64,000 nt of DNA from Actinoallomurus spadix (GCF_024055725.1 NZ_JAMXMX010000006.1:300688-364687), one strand, 5' to 3'. Shown: positions 1 through 8,992, counted from the first letter of the stretch. The notes: generated from the sequence alone by a model not told the origin. Program-made: numbers and translations.

Positions 1-324
1 GGCGTGGCTTTCCGGAACGTAGGGATCCTGTGGACGGCGAAGCCCACACCCTGTGGATAACCAATCCGCCGGGCGCATGCGGGTCTCCTGGCCGGAGCGG
101 CCGGTGGGGACGAAGCCGGACGGCGGAGCCTCGCTCGTCCGTGCCGACGGGCGTGCGGGCGCGGGCCCGGCCCGGGCGCGCGCGGGCCCGGCCCGGGGGC
201 CGGCCGGGCGCACGCCGTACGGGAGCGCGTGCGGCGGCCCGGCAGGCGCCGGAATTCATCGCCGCCTTATCGCGTCAATGGCGTTCGGTGAATCGGCGAC
301 CGCCGAAGCGCGGGCCGCAGAACG
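1..324. other. Non-coding flank at the left edge
   Basis: I see no convincing gene here. Bases 52-60 read TGTGGATAA, an exact reverse complement of the classical DnaA box TTATCCACA, and 29-37 is a 7/9 match to the TTGTCCACA form. Two such sites are too few to call an origin. Bases 161-197 are extremely GC-rich and contain two copies of a 16-bp palindrome-like unit. The only reading frames are GC-driven ones without recognisable protein character. Confidence 0.5.
161..197. repeat. GC-only direct repeat, two 16-bp copies
   Basis: The unit GCGGGCCCGGCCCGGG occurs at 161-176 and 182-197, spaced 21 bp start to start. Each copy is almost self-complementary and could fold on itself. It lies downstream of the leftward gene ending at 325, so it may act as a structured end of that transcript. 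No T tract follows. Confidence 0.5.
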
Positions 325-858
325 TCAGGTGCCCGGTGTTCGCTCGACGGCGTCCTGGATCGCGCGGAAGGTGGGGCACGGCCACCGCCACATGCATGCC
401 CGGCACCGGCACATCGGATTTCCGATGTCACTGGTGATTCCGCCGGCATCGCGCGGCTGGTGCAGATCGATGAGCCGCAATGTCATTTCGCAGAAGGCGA
501 TGACGTCGTCGCGGGCGGAGGCGAGAAAGACGATGTCCTCACGAGCGAGCCGGGCCTTCACCGGCACGTACCCCTCGCGGTTGACCAGCCGGGAGACGTA
601 CTGTGTCATGGACCGCCACGAACTGGATTTCTCGGATCTGGTGCGTATCGTTTCCAGGCGTTCGCGGACACGGCGGTATCCGAAATCGCCGGACATTCGG
701 GTTGGCGTCGCGCGTCGTGTCACCATCCCAGCTTCTCGCATGGCGACGCGCCGGTGGACGGATTCGCGGACATCGGCGGCGATATTTGAGAAGATCTCCA
801 TGTCGCCGCGCCGGGGCCAGAATTGACGGACATTTCCGTCGTAAGGTGCAGAAGTCAT
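325..858 (-). CDS. Conserved hypothetical protein, 177 aa
   Basis: I do not recognise a named family. The start at 858 (ATG, beginning MTSAPYDG) is preferred over an in-frame ATG 99 nt upstream, because the extra residues lack protein character. The body is soluble and Arg/Glu-rich, predicted mostly helical (residues about 20-130), and contains no membrane segment. The C-terminus has the Cys/Trp-rich stretch CRCRACMWRWPCPTF, which could bind metal; this is inference from Cys spacing only. The gene is divergent from the STAS gene starting at 949, with 90 bp between the starts that must contain both promoters. Confidence 0.55.
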   Translation of the reverse strand: MTSAPYDGNVRQFWPRRGDMEIFSNIAADVRESVHRRVAMREAGMVTRRATPTRMSGDFGYRRVRERLETIRTRSEKSSSWRSMTQYVSRLVNREGYVPVKARLAREDIVFLASARDDVIAFCEMTLRLIDLHQPRDAGGITSDIGNPMCRCRACMWRWPCPTFRAIQDAVERTPGT

Positions 859-948
859 GGGCTCTTTGGCAAAGCACAGGCCATAGCCCGGTAATGTGCG
901 AGACCTAATCCCGTTCGGCTCTGGTTCACCCGCTCGGAGGGCGCTAGT

Positions 949-1293
949 GTGCGGCACGTGGAGCTAAAGGTCTCGACCGCATCTCAGGGGGGTCACGCCG
1001 TCGTATCCGTCTACGGCGAGGTCGATCTCTATACGGCACCCAGATTGCAAGCCGAGCTGGCCTCGCTCGTTCGCGACGGAGCCGGCCGGGTCGTGGTGGA
1101 TCTGAGCGGGGTCGAGTTCTGTGACTCGACCGGGATGAACGTCCTGCTCTCGGCCATGAAACGACTCCGTGAACACGGCGGCACACTGGAGTTGGCGGCA
1201 CCGCGTCCAGCGGTGCGCCGCATCCTTCAGGTCACGGGCCTCGACACGGTGTTCTCCGTGCACGATGCCCTACCGGCCCTGGAAGGCACCTGA
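949..1293 (+). CDS. STAS-domain anti-sigma factor antagonist
   Basis: This 114-aa protein is a single STAS domain of the SpoIIAA/RsbV type. Such proteins bind an RsbW-like kinase/anti-sigma factor in the cytoplasm and so release an alternative sigma factor. The signature around residues 55-66 (LSGVEFCDSTGMN) holds the Ser/Thr normally phosphorylated by the partner kinase. The GTG start at 949 has a GGAGG ribosome site at 936-940. Its usual kinase partner is not adjacent. A HATPase protein lies far downstream at 56494, but no link between the two can be shown. Confidence 0.9.
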   Translation: MRHVELKVSTASQGGHAVVSVYGEVDLYTAPRLQAELASLVRDGAGRVVVDLSGVEFCDSTGMNVLLSAMKRLREHGGTLELAAPRPAVRRILQVTGLDTVFSVHDALPALEGT

Positions 1294-1313
1294 CCGCCAC
1301 TACCATCGCCTTC

Positions 1314-2042
1314 ATGCAGGCGGACACGGCCGTCATCATCGCGGCCAAGGATGAGCAGGACCGGATCGCCGCGACGGTGGAGGCGGCGGCGTCGCTGTCG
1401 GGGGTGGACCTCGTCGTCGTCGTCGACGACGGGTCCACCGACGCGACGGGACGGCTGGCCGAGGGCGCGGGCGCGAAGGTCGTACGACACGCGCGCAACC
1501 GCGGCAAGGCGGCCGCGATGGAGACGGGTGCCGCCGCCGTCCGATTGCTGGACGGCGACGTCCCCCGCCACCTGCTGTTCCTCGACGCGGACCTCGGCGA
1601 CACCGCCCGCCAGGCGGGCCCGCTGATCGAGCCGGTCCGCTCGGGCACGGCCGCGATGACCATCGCCGCGTTCAGCGAGCGCGTGAAGCTCGGCGGCCAC
1701 GGCTTCGTCGTCCGCCTGTCCCGGGACGGCATCCGGCGCCTCACCGGCTGGACACCGACCCAGCCGCTGAACGGCCAGCGCTGCCTCACCCGGCAGGCGT
1801 TCGAGGCGGCCCTGCCGCTCGCGTCCGGCTTCGGCGTCGAGACCGGCCTCACCATCGACCTCCTGCGCCAGGGCTTCAAGGTGACCGAGGTGGAGGTTCC
1901 CCTGACGCACCGCGCCACCGGCACCGACTGGCGGGCGCAGCTGCACCGCGCACGGCAGTTCCGGGACGTCGGGCGGGCGCTCGCCGCCCGGGAGCCCGCC
2001 GTGGCCCGGCGACTCGCCCGGCTGCGTCGTGACCCGCGCTGA
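1314..2042 (+). CDS. Family 2 glycosyltransferase
   Basis: This 242-aa protein is a GT-A fold family 2 transferase. The N-terminal nucleotide-sugar site VVVVDDGSTD (about residues 34-43) and the metal-binding LFLDADLGD (about 85-93) are intact. No membrane segment is evident, so it probably works on the cytoplasmic face and supplies a polyprenyl-phosphate sugar or extends a lipid-linked glycan. It lies 20 bp after the STAS gene and its end overlaps the next gene (MptB-like) by 14 bp, which argues for co-translation and a shared pathway. The exact sugar donor cannot be read from sequence. Dolichol-phosphate-mannose synthase-like activity is an inference from the neighbours. Confidence 0.85.
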   Translation: MQADTAVIIAAKDEQDRIAATVEAAASLSGVDLVVVVDDGSTDATGRLAEGAGAKVVRHARNRGKAAAMETGAAAVRLLDGDVPRHLLFLDADLGDTARQAGPLIEPVRSGTAAMTIAAFSERVKLGGHGFVVRLSRDGIRRLTGWTPTQPLNGQRCLTRQAFEAALPLASGFGVETGLTIDLLRQGFKVTEVEVPLTHRATGTDWRAQLHRARQFRDVGRALAAREPAVARRLARLRRDPR

Positions 2043-3696
2043 CCGACTGGGCTTCGCGGGGCTGTCCGCCGCCGCGCTGGGCCTGGCCTGCTTCCTGACC
2101 GTGGCACTGCTCGGGCCGTCGGTCATGGAGCCCGCCCTGTCCGGCTCCTCCGGGCAGCCGCCGTACTCCCTCACCGCGCACCCCTCGGCGCACCTGGCCC
2201 TCGGGCTGACCGCGGCCGGGATCGGGCTGTCGGCGCTCGGCCTGGGCCTGGCCCTGTACGCGTCCCGGCGCGGCTGGTGGATCCGGCCGCGGATCCTGCT
2301 GGTCGCGGGCGCCGTCGCGGCCGTCGCGTTCATGTTCATGCCGCCCATCGGCTCGGCGGACCACCTCAACTACGCGGCGTACGGCCGCATGGCGGTCACC
2401 GGCAACGACCCGTACGCCACGGCGCCGCGCAACCTGCCCGCCGACCCGGTCATCGGCGCCGTCCAGGACTGGCGGAACGCCCCGACCCTGTACGGCCCGA
2501 TCGCGACGGCGCAGCAGAGCCTCGCCTCGCTGATCGGCGAGGACTCCGTCCGGCTCACCGTCTTCGTGATGTCGGTGACCGGGGTGATGGCCTTCCTGGC
2601 CGTCGGCCTGGTGCTGGCGCACGCCGCCCGCGGCGACCGGGACCGACGGCTGCGCGCGGCGCTGCTGTGGTCCGCCAATCCCCTGATCCTGTACGCCGTG
2701 GTCGCCGGGGCGCACAACGACGTCCTGGCGCTCGGGTTCGCGGTCGCCGGGCTGGTGGTGTTCGCGGTGCCCGATCCGCCGTGGGCGCGCCGGCCGGAGA
2801 CCCGGACGCTCGGCCGCTGCGTCGCCGCCGGGATCCTCATCGGCGCCGGTGCCGCCGTGAAGCTCAACGTCGCGATCGTCGGTGCCGGACCGGGCTGGGT
2901 CCTGCTGCGCGAGTGGTGGCGGACCCGCGCCGGCGCCGGCCCCGTACGACCGGCCGTACGGGCGGGCACCGGCGCGGCGGCGGCCCGGGTGCCCGCCCCG
3001 TCCGGTGTCGCCCTCGCCCGGGTGTCACGGCCGGCGGGCGCCGCGCTCGCCCGGCTGGTCGCGCTGCCCGGCGCGGCGCTCGCCGTCACCGGCCTGGCGT
3101 ACGTCATCGCGGGACCGCACTCGCTCGACCAGCTCCACCGCGCGTCCAAGGCGGTCGCGCTGGCCACGCCCTGGCACCTGTTCGCCGGGACGAACGGCGG
3201 GCTGCTGCTGACCCTGCCGCGCTCGGCCGTCCAGAACGCCGCCATCGCCCTGACCGCCGTCCTGGCCGTCCTGCTGCTGCGCGCCGCGCCCCGGCCGCGG
3301 CTACGGAACCTCGGCGTCGCCGCCGACGCGGCCGGCGAGGACGCGCTGCGGATCACCGCGGTCGCGGCGGTCGCCTGGCTGTTCGCCGCGCCGTACGCCC
3401 TGCCCTGGTACGACGGCCTCGGCTGGGCGATGCTGGCGCTCGTGCCGTGGTCGCGGCTCGACGGGCTCCTCCTGGCCCGTACGAGCCTGCTGGCCCTGGC
3501 CTACCTGCCCGCCCGCGACCCGCGGCTCGCCGGGCTCCCGCGCTCCCTCGACTGGCTGATCACCGACGTGCGCTCGCGGGTCACCCCGTGCTTGCTGACG
3601 GCTCTTCTGATCGCTCTGGTCGTGGTGGCGCTTCGCGCCCGGCGAGCTCCAGCGCCCGTACGCTCGCCGCGAGCGCCAGCGGAACCGCGACCGTGA
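2029..3696 (+). CDS. MptB-like polyprenol-phosphate mannosyltransferase
   Basis: This 555-aa multi-pass protein has about 12 hydrophobic segments. The first extracytoplasmic loop contains the GT-C signature region SADHLNYAAYGRMAV (about residues 112-126) with an acidic residue typical of polyprenol-phosphate-mannose users. It resembles actinobacterial alpha-1,6-mannosyltransferases of the MptA/MptB group, which build lipoglycan mannan cores at the membrane. A flexible Ala/Arg/Pro-rich insert sits near residues 305-345. The GTG start at 2029 overlaps the GT2 stop. The last 116 bp overlap the 3' end of the opposite-strand gene that ends at 3581. Its final hydrophobic helix lies within that overlap, so the overlap is probably real rather than a stop-codon artefact. 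Confidence 0.8.
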   Translation: MTRADRLGFAGLSAAALGLACFLTVALLGPSVMEPALSGSSGQPPYSLTAHPSAHLALGLTAAGIGLSALGLGLALYASRRGWWIRPRILLVAGAVAAVAFMFMPPIGSADHLNYAAYGRMAVTGNDPYATAPRNLPADPVIGAVQDWRNAPTLYGPIATAQQSLASLIGEDSVRLTVFVMSVTGVMAFLAVGLVLAHAARGDRDRRLRAALLWSANPLILYAVVAGAHNDVLALGFAVAGLVVFAVPDPPWARRPETRTLGRCVAAGILIGAGAAVKLNVAIVGAGPGWVLLREWWRTRAGAGPVRPAVRAGTGAAAARVPAPSGVALARVSRPAGAALARLVALPGAALAVTGLAYVIAGPHSLDQLHRASKAVALATPWHLFAGTNGGLLLTLPRSAVQNAAIALTAVLAVLLLRAAPRPRLRNLGVAADAAGEDALRITAVAAVAWLFAAPYALPWYDGLGWAMLALVPWSRLDGLLLARTSLLALAYLPARDPRLAGLPRSLDWLITDVRSRVTPCLLTALLIALVVVALRARRAPAPVRSPRAPAEPRP

Positions 3697-5821
3697 ACGC
3701 CATCGCGGGGATCGCCACGCCGGAGTCGTTGACGAGCATGCCGACCACCGTCGTGACGAGGGCGGCGGTGAGCGTGGCCCGCAGCGCGGGGGCGCGCTCG
3801 TAGGCCAGGTGCAGCGCGGCGGCGCGCCAGGCCAGCGGCCGCAGCAGCGCGAAGAACAGGAAGCCGACGCCGAGCACGATGATCACCGACAGCTTCCAGT
3901 TGCCGAACGTGCCGACCATGCCGAGGAACTTGCGGAAGACGACCTTGCCCGCGTCGCCGCTCGTCAGTTCGTTCCAGAACTCCCCGATGTGGGTCGGGTT
4001 CGCCCGCAGCGAGTCGAGGAACGAGATTCCCAGCACGAGCACGGCCCCGGCCGCCAGGACCGCGATGACCCGCGTGGGCCGGACCCGGCGCCCGGTGAGC
4101 ATGAACGCGAAGACCGTGAACCCGGGGATCACCGAGATGATGCCGCCGAAGTCCGCCCCCCACATCGGCCCGCCGTCGATGACGAGCGCGACCACTCCTG
4201 CGGCGACGACGACGGCGAGCGGGACCAGGCGCCGGTCGCCCCACCTCGCGGCGGCCAGGCCCGCCAGTGCCCCCGCCGCGATGATCAGCCCGGTGACCCA
4301 CAGCGCGTAGGTCGTGTTGCCGAAGCCGTAGAACCGGCCGGCGACGACCGGCGTGTACCCGAGCATGCTGCAGTTCTGCAGGTGGTTCCCGGTCATCACG
4401 TCCAGGCTGAGGACCAGCGCGGTCACCCCGGCGACCACCACACCCGGCCCGGTGACCGAGCGGCGCCATGGGCCGGCCAGCGCGGCTGCCGTGACCACGA
4501 CGACGCCGGCCAGGATCAGCAGCGCCAGCGTCAGGGCCGGCTGCCCGCTCCGCCACCACGGGACGGCGTTGGCCAGGAACGACGCCACGGGCAGTGCCCC
4601 GGCCGCCAGCGCGAGCACCTTGGTGGCCGCGAGCCGCCGGTCGTTCCTGCGGCGCAGCGCCACCGTCGCGAAGGCGTAGAGGGCGAGCTGGGCCGCGATC
4701 AGCACCATGTAGAAGGGGAAGACGAAGCGGCTGTAGATCCGCGCGTGCGTGTCCCGGTCCGCCATCGCGCGCACGACGCGGGCCACCGACGCCGACTTGC
4801 GGCCGTCGGAGCGCCACGGCGAGCCGACCGCGTCCTTCGGCTGCGCGACGCCGAGCGTGCGCAGGATCGTCGACGTCAGGTCGGTCAGCGTGACGAGGCC
4901 GACCGTGCGCGTGGAGTTCGCCGTCAGGTAGCGCGGGCCGTAGCCCGGTCCGGCGGCCATCGCGACGTGCAGCCGCTCGGTGCCGGCGTTGTCCGACAGC
5001 CCGGCCAGCAGCACGGTCGTCCCGGCGGGCGCCGCCTTCAGGATCCGGCCGACCTGCGCGTCGGCGGCCGACGCCGCCGCGGCGCGGACCTTCGGGGTGA
5101 CCCGGACCGGGTGGCCGTTCACGTCGACGCCCGCGTCGACGTAGGCGCGGACGACGTCGTCGACGTCGGCCACCGTGAGCGCGCAGCGCGCCCACGCGTC
5201 GGCGGGCGTCTTGTCGGCCGAGGGGAAGTACGCGTCGACGCGGCCGGCGCGGTCCGCCGCGCCGACGGCCGCGCCGGGACCGATCGCCGTGGTGCAGGCT
5301 CCGGCGCCGTGCACCGCGTCGCCCAGGAGGCCCGGCTTTGAACCGTACTTGCTGCGCGCGTTGTCCTCGCGCATCCCGGCGAAGCCCGGGACGGACGTGC
5401 CGGCCGGGGCGGGCGGCAGGCCGCAGCTGCCGTGGCGCAGCTGGGAGCGCTGCCCGGCCGACAGGGTCAGCCAGCCGTCGATCGGGCAGGCGTGGCCGCT
5501 CACCGTCTTGACCGACAGCGTGCCGACGGCCGCCCGGCCCGTCAGTTTCCACAGGTTCGGGGTGCCGGTGCGGCGGATGTCGCCCCAGCGCAGCCCGGGC
5601 ACGCCGATGAGGAGCACCCGGCCCGGGCTCTTCGCGGGCGCGCCCGCGGTCGCCGGGGGCGGGGACGCCGCCGATCCGGTCGAGGTGGTCGGTGTGGGCG
5701 TCGGCGTGGACGTGGCGGTCGCGGTGCCGGGCAGCAGACCCAGCGACGCGGCTGTGAACAGCACCACCATGGCGATCGCAGCGCCCAAATGGTGACGTTC
5801 CGCCTTTCGTGGCCGTGCCAC
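3581..5821 (-). CDS. Alkaline-phosphatase-like multi-pass membrane protein
   Basis: This 746-aa protein begins with a membrane anchor (about residues 14-32), then a Thr/Pro linker, then a predicted extracytoplasmic domain (about 60-365) resembling the alkaline phosphatase/sulfatase superfamily (start VLLIGVPGLRWGD, later VLLAGLSDN). About ten C-terminal membrane helices follow. Catalytic metal ligands are not obvious, so it may be a non-catalytic member. The GTG start at 5821 is chosen for its GGAGG at 5827-5831 and because the anchor follows directly. It is convergent with the MptB-like gene, overlapping it by 116 bp, and divergent from the GT87 gene. The context suggests a role in envelope glycan export or modification, which is inference. 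Confidence 0.7.
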   Translation of the reverse strand: MARPRKAERHHLGAAIAMVVLFTAASLGLLPGTATATSTPTPTPTTSTGSAASPPPATAGAPAKSPGRVLLIGVPGLRWGDIRRTGTPNLWKLTGRAAVGTLSVKTVSGHACPIDGWLTLSAGQRSQLRHGSCGLPPAPAGTSVPGFAGMREDNARSKYGSKPGLLGDAVHGAGACTTAIGPGAAVGAADRAGRVDAYFPSADKTPADAWARCALTVADVDDVVRAYVDAGVDVNGHPVRVTPKVRAAAASAADAQVGRILKAAPAGTTVLLAGLSDNAGTERLHVAMAAGPGYGPRYLTANSTRTVGLVTLTDLTSTILRTLGVAQPKDAVGSPWRSDGRKSASVARVVRAMADRDTHARIYSRFVFPFYMVLIAAQLALYAFATVALRRRNDRRLAATKVLALAAGALPVASFLANAVPWWRSGQPALTLALLILAGVVVVTAAALAGPWRRSVTGPGVVVAGVTALVLSLDVMTGNHLQNCSMLGYTPVVAGRFYGFGNTTYALWVTGLIIAAGALAGLAAARWGDRRLVPLAVVVAAGVVALVIDGGPMWGADFGGIISVIPGFTVFAFMLTGRRVRPTRVIAVLAAGAVLVLGISFLDSLRANPTHIGEFWNELTSGDAGKVVFRKFLGMVGTFGNWKLSVIIVLGVGFLFFALLRPLAWRAAALHLAYERAPALRATLTAALVTTVVGMLVNDSGVAIPAMAFTVAVPLALAASVRALELAGREAPPRPERSEEPSASTG

Positions 5822-6027
5822 GATCACCTCCGGAATCTTGGGACGTCCCCAGGCTAGTGCCGTGCCCACCGTGCTCGCCGGTGTACGCCGCTTTGCGGAT
5901 CTTCCCGTTCCGGCGGGCCCGGCGGAGGCCTTCCACCGCCGCACGGAGGCCTGCCGCCGTCGTGCGGGGGCCTTCCACCGTCGGGCGGCGGCGCACGGCT
6001 CCCCAGCAGTGGGCGACGTGAGCCAGG

Positions 6028-7287
6028 ATGGGACCCATGGCTGAGCGAAGGACGAAACGCGAGATCGCGATGGCCGTCGCGGGGCTCGCGATCGTCGTCG
6101 CCGCGGTGGGGCCGCTCGCGCTGCACTGGCTGACCAACCCGGCCGACCAGCGCATGGTCGACCTGGACGTCTACCGCTCCGGCGGGCAGGCGGTGCTGCG
6201 CGGCGCGCCGGTCTATGACTTCCTCACCCAGCCGCCGCAGCTCCTGCCGTTCACCTACCCGCCCTTCGCGGTGCTGCTCGCGATCCCGCTCGCCCTCCTC
6301 CCGTGGGCCGCCGCCCAGTGGGTGTGGGCGGGTCTCATCCTGTTCGCGCTGACGGTGACCGTCCGCTACGCCTTCCGTCCCCTGCTCCAGAGGTTCCCCG
6401 GGTGGGCGCCCGTCCTCACCGGGATCCTCGTCGCGGTGTGCGCGTACCCGATGCCGCTACGGGACCAGTTCCGGTTCGGGCAGGTCGACGTCTTCCTCAT
6501 GGCGATGTGCGTGGCGGACTGCGCCGCGCCCCGGACGCGCTGGCCACGGGGCCTGCTCGTCGGACTGGCCACGGCGATCAAGCTGGTGCCGGGCGTCTTC
6601 ATCATCTACTTCCTGGTCATGGGCCGCCGCCGGGAGGCGGTCAACGCCATCGCCGGTGCCGCGGTCGTCTCCCTCGGGACGTTCCTGCTCCTGCCGGCGG
6701 ACTCGGCCGACTACTGGTTCGGCGCCCTGTTCGACAGCGAGCGGCTCGGGTCCAACACCGCCACGACGAACCAGTCGATCCGGGGCATGCTGCTGCGGGC
6801 CGCCCTGCCGGACTCCGTCGCTGCCGTCCTGTGGCTCGCGTGCGCGGCGCTGATCGCCTGGGTCGGCTTCCGCGCCGCGCGGCGCACCGCCCGCGCGGGC
6901 GATGAGATCGGCGCCATCGCGATCATCGGGCTCGTGCAGGTGCTGGTCTCGCCGGTGTCCTGGATCCATCACCTCGCCTGGCTGGTCGTCGTCCTCGGCG
7001 CGCTGACCGGGACCGGCCGCCGCCGGAAGGCCTTCGCCTTCGCCGTGGGGGTGTGGTTGTTCTACGTCCTCACGATCCCGTGGTGGGGGATCGACCTGCT
7101 CGCGTACCACATCGGCCCGCGCCCGGTCGGGCGCGTCGTCCAGGACGCGTACGGGCTGGGGGCGCTCGCTCTCCTGTTCGTGTTCCACCGCCGGCGGCCG
7201 AGCGGAGCGATCCCAGAACCGGAATCCGAAAGTGATCGCGTGGATGCGTCGCGTGACGAGCCGCGGGTGGGTACGCTCAGATCGTGA
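6028..7287 (+). CDS. GT87-family (DUF2029) mannosyltransferase-like membrane protein
   Basis: This 419-aa polytopic protein has about ten helices. Its first periplasmic loop carries VDLDVYRSGGQAVLRG (about residues 45-60), where the acidic residue matches the PimE/GT87 polyprenyl-phosphate-mannose transferases. The TYPPFAVLLAIPLALLPW region is typical of the family. It probably adds a mannose or arabinose to an envelope lipoglycan outside the membrane. The start could instead be the ATG nine bases later at 6037; neither has a strong ribosome site. The stop overlaps the next start by four bases (GTGA). Confidence 0.8.
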   Translation: MGPMAERRTKREIAMAVAGLAIVVAAVGPLALHWLTNPADQRMVDLDVYRSGGQAVLRGAPVYDFLTQPPQLLPFTYPPFAVLLAIPLALLPWAAAQWVWAGLILFALTVTVRYAFRPLLQRFPGWAPVLTGILVAVCAYPMPLRDQFRFGQVDVFLMAMCVADCAAPRTRWPRGLLVGLATAIKLVPGVFIIYFLVMGRRREAVNAIAGAAVVSLGTFLLLPADSADYWFGALFDSERLGSNTATTNQSIRGMLLRAALPDSVAAVLWLACAALIAWVGFRAARRTARAGDEIGAIAIIGLVQVLVSPVSWIHHLAWLVVVLGALTGTGRRRKAFAFAVGVWLFYVLTIPWWGIDLLAYHIGPRPVGRVVQDAYGLGALALLFVFHRRRPSGAIPEPESESDRVDASRDEPRVGTLRS

Positions 7288-7739
7288 TCCTCGTCACGAT
7301 CGCCCTGGCCGCCGTCGGCATCGGGCTCCTCGGCCTCTACGCCGGGCTGACCGCCCGGCGTCGCGCCGCGCAGGCCGTCGAGGAGTGCGTCGAGATGGTG
7401 CGCCGCCGGCTGGAGACGAGCGCCGACGTCACCGACGGCCGCGCCATCCGCGATGTCGCGATCGTCCACTATGACGCGCTGCGGGAGGACGCCGGTGGCC
7501 TGTCCTTCTCGCTGGCCCTCCTCAACGCCGCCGGAGACGGCGTCGTGCTCACTTCGATCAACGGGCGCACCGAGACCCGCACCTATGCCAAGATCGTGCA
7601 CAGTGGCCGCAGCCTGCAGCTGCTGTCTCCAGAAGAGGACCAGGTCGTGCGGGCGGCCAGGCTCGGTCAGGGGCCGCAGATCCGGCTCGACGACGGGCGC
7701 GACATCGGCATGAACGCGCGGCCCTCGCCCTCCACGTGA
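7284..7739 (+). CDS. DUF4446 family membrane-anchored protein
   Basis: This 151-aa protein has one N-terminal membrane helix (about residues 2-22), a short helical stalk, and a small cytoplasmic alpha/beta domain with RDVAIVHYDALREDAGG and LLNAAGDGVVLTSING. These are hallmarks of the uncharacterised DUF4446 family found in Firmicutes and Actinobacteria. The GTG start overlaps the stop of the GT87 gene (GTGA), so the two are likely translated together. No function is established for the family. Confidence 0.8.
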   Translation: MILVTIALAAVGIGLLGLYAGLTARRRAAQAVEECVEMVRRRLETSADVTDGRAIRDVAIVHYDALREDAGGLSFSLALLNAAGDGVVLTSINGRTETRTYAKIVHSGRSLQLLSPEEDQVVRAARLGQGPQIRLDDGRDIGMNARPSPST

Positions 7740-7823
7740 CGGGCGACCGGTCCGTCATAGTACGAAACCGCCCGTAACCTGGGTTGACGCCGGATCTGTC
7801 CAGCAGCGGCATAAGGGGACTCC

Positions 7824-8798
7824 GTGACCGACGACAGCCCGCGAAACGCGGCGGCACCGGCCGACCGACCCGAGCGCTTCGCGTACTTCGGCCCTGAGGG
7901 CACCTTCACCGAGGCCGCGCTCCTGACCCTGCCCGAGGCGCGGCAGGGCGTCCGCGAGCCGTACGCCACCGTGCCGATGGCCCTGGACGCCGTCCGCCGC
8001 GGCGACGCGGACGCCGCGATGGTGCCCCTGGAGAACTCCGTCGAGGGCCCGGTGCCCACGACCGTGGACGAGCTCGCCGACGGCGACGTGCTGCTCATCA
8101 CCCGCGAGGTGATCCTCCCGGTGGAGTTCGCGCTGCTCGTACGGCCGGGCACCGCGCTGGAGGACATCAAGAGCGTCTGCACCCACCCGCACGCGCACGC
8201 GCAGTGCCGGCGCTGGCTGGCCCGTACGCTCCCGCACGCCCACGTCGCGACCGGGACGTCCACCGCCGGAGCCGCCATGGCGGTCGCCGACCCCACCTCG
8301 GGCTTCGACGCCGCGATCGCCGCGCCGATCGCCGGCGAGCGGTACGGCCTGGTGCCCGCCGCGGAGAGCATCGCCGACCGGCCGGGCGCGGTGACCCGGT
8401 TCGTCCTCGCCCGGCGGCCAGGCCCGCCCGCGGCGCCGGTCGGCTTCGACCGCACCTCGCTGATGGCGTACCTCACCGATGACCACCCGGGCGCGCTGCT
8501 GGAGTTCCTCACCGAGTTCGCGGTCCGCGGCGTCAACCTGACCCTGATCCAGTCCCGGCCGACCGGGGACGGTTTCGGCCGGTACCGCTTCTGGATCGAC
8601 TGCGAGGGTCACGTCGCGGACGCGCGGGTCGGCGAAGCGCTCATGGGCCTGCGCCGCATCTGCTCGGACGTTCGGTTCCTCGGCAGCTACCCGCGCGCCG
8701 ACCAGGGCCGCATCGAGATCCGCCGGGGCACCCACGACAGCGACTTCGCCGAGGCGTCCGCCTGGCTGCACGCCATCCGCTCCGGCCACGACCTGTGA
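7824..8798 (+). CDS. pheA: Prephenate dehydratase
   Basis: This enzyme converts prephenate to phenylpyruvate in phenylalanine synthesis. The 324-aa protein has the dehydratase domain (about residues 14-200, opening with FAYFGPEGTFTEAAL) with the catalytic T-R-F triplet in AVTRFVLA (about 191-198). It is followed by a regulatory ACT domain (about 212-295) carrying the GALL motif for phenylalanine binding. The usual E of the ESRP motif is Q here (IQSRP), which may alter feedback. The start lies 10 bp after an AAGGGGA ribosome site. It is a monofunctional dehydratase without a chorismate mutase domain, as usual in actinobacteria. Confidence 0.95.
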   Translation: MTDDSPRNAAAPADRPERFAYFGPEGTFTEAALLTLPEARQGVREPYATVPMALDAVRRGDADAAMVPLENSVEGPVPTTVDELADGDVLLITREVILPVEFALLVRPGTALEDIKSVCTHPHAHAQCRRWLARTLPHAHVATGTSTAGAAMAVADPTSGFDAAIAAPIAGERYGLVPAAESIADRPGAVTRFVLARRPGPPAAPVGFDRTSLMAYLTDDHPGALLEFLTEFAVRGVNLTLIQSRPTGDGFGRYRFWIDCEGHVADARVGEALMGLRRICSDVRFLGSYPRADQGRIEIRRGTHDSDFAEASAWLHAIRSGHDL

Positions 8799-8814
8799 CC
8801 GGACGCCACGGGCC

Positions 8815-8937
8815 CTACTTGACCTGGACGTAGTCGCCGGACGCGGCGATCGACAGGTAAGGGGAGTCGTCCCCGAACGGGGCCTCGGCGTACCAGATCC
8901 CGGACCGGGTGTCCTTAGGCGATCGTCGGGTGAGCCT
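8815..8937 (-). pseudogene. Possible gene-end fragment of unknown family
   Basis: On the minus strand the last 30 or so codons before the TAG at 8815 ([20 protein letters not shown]...) have protein-like composition, unlike the Arg/Ala-rich sequence further upstream in the same frame. The change happens near 8937, exactly where two large hairpins begin. I read this as the C-terminal remnant of a small lost gene. I do not recognise the family. Confidence 0.3.
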
Positions 8938-8939
8938 GT

Positions 8940-8986
8940 CGGATCGAGCGGCGGCGTCCCCGGTGATCGCGCCGCCGCTCGATCCG
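8940..8986. terminator. Perfect 17-bp inverted repeat between convergent genes
   Basis: Arms 8940-8956 and 8970-8986 are perfectly complementary, with a 13-nt loop. It lies between pheA (rightward) and the HisN-like gene (leftward) and has no T tract. It could end transcription from both sides, as GC-rich hairpins often do in actinomycetes. Confidence 0.6.
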
Positions 8987-8992
8987 GCCGAC

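Noticed and set aside
52..60. Origin of replication from a perfect DnaA box
   Set aside because: One exact box and one partial box in 60 bp are compatible with chance; no box cluster or AT-rich unwinding region is seen.
3809..5341. 510-codon plus-strand frame opposite the same gene
   Set aside because: Gln/Arg/His-rich antisense composition without domains; the minus strand encodes clear membrane helices.
3501..6155. Very long open frame (884 codons) on the minus strand in another phase
   Set aside because: It is an Arg/Gly/Pro-rich shadow of the 746-aa membrane protein gene; high GC keeps alternative phases free of stops.
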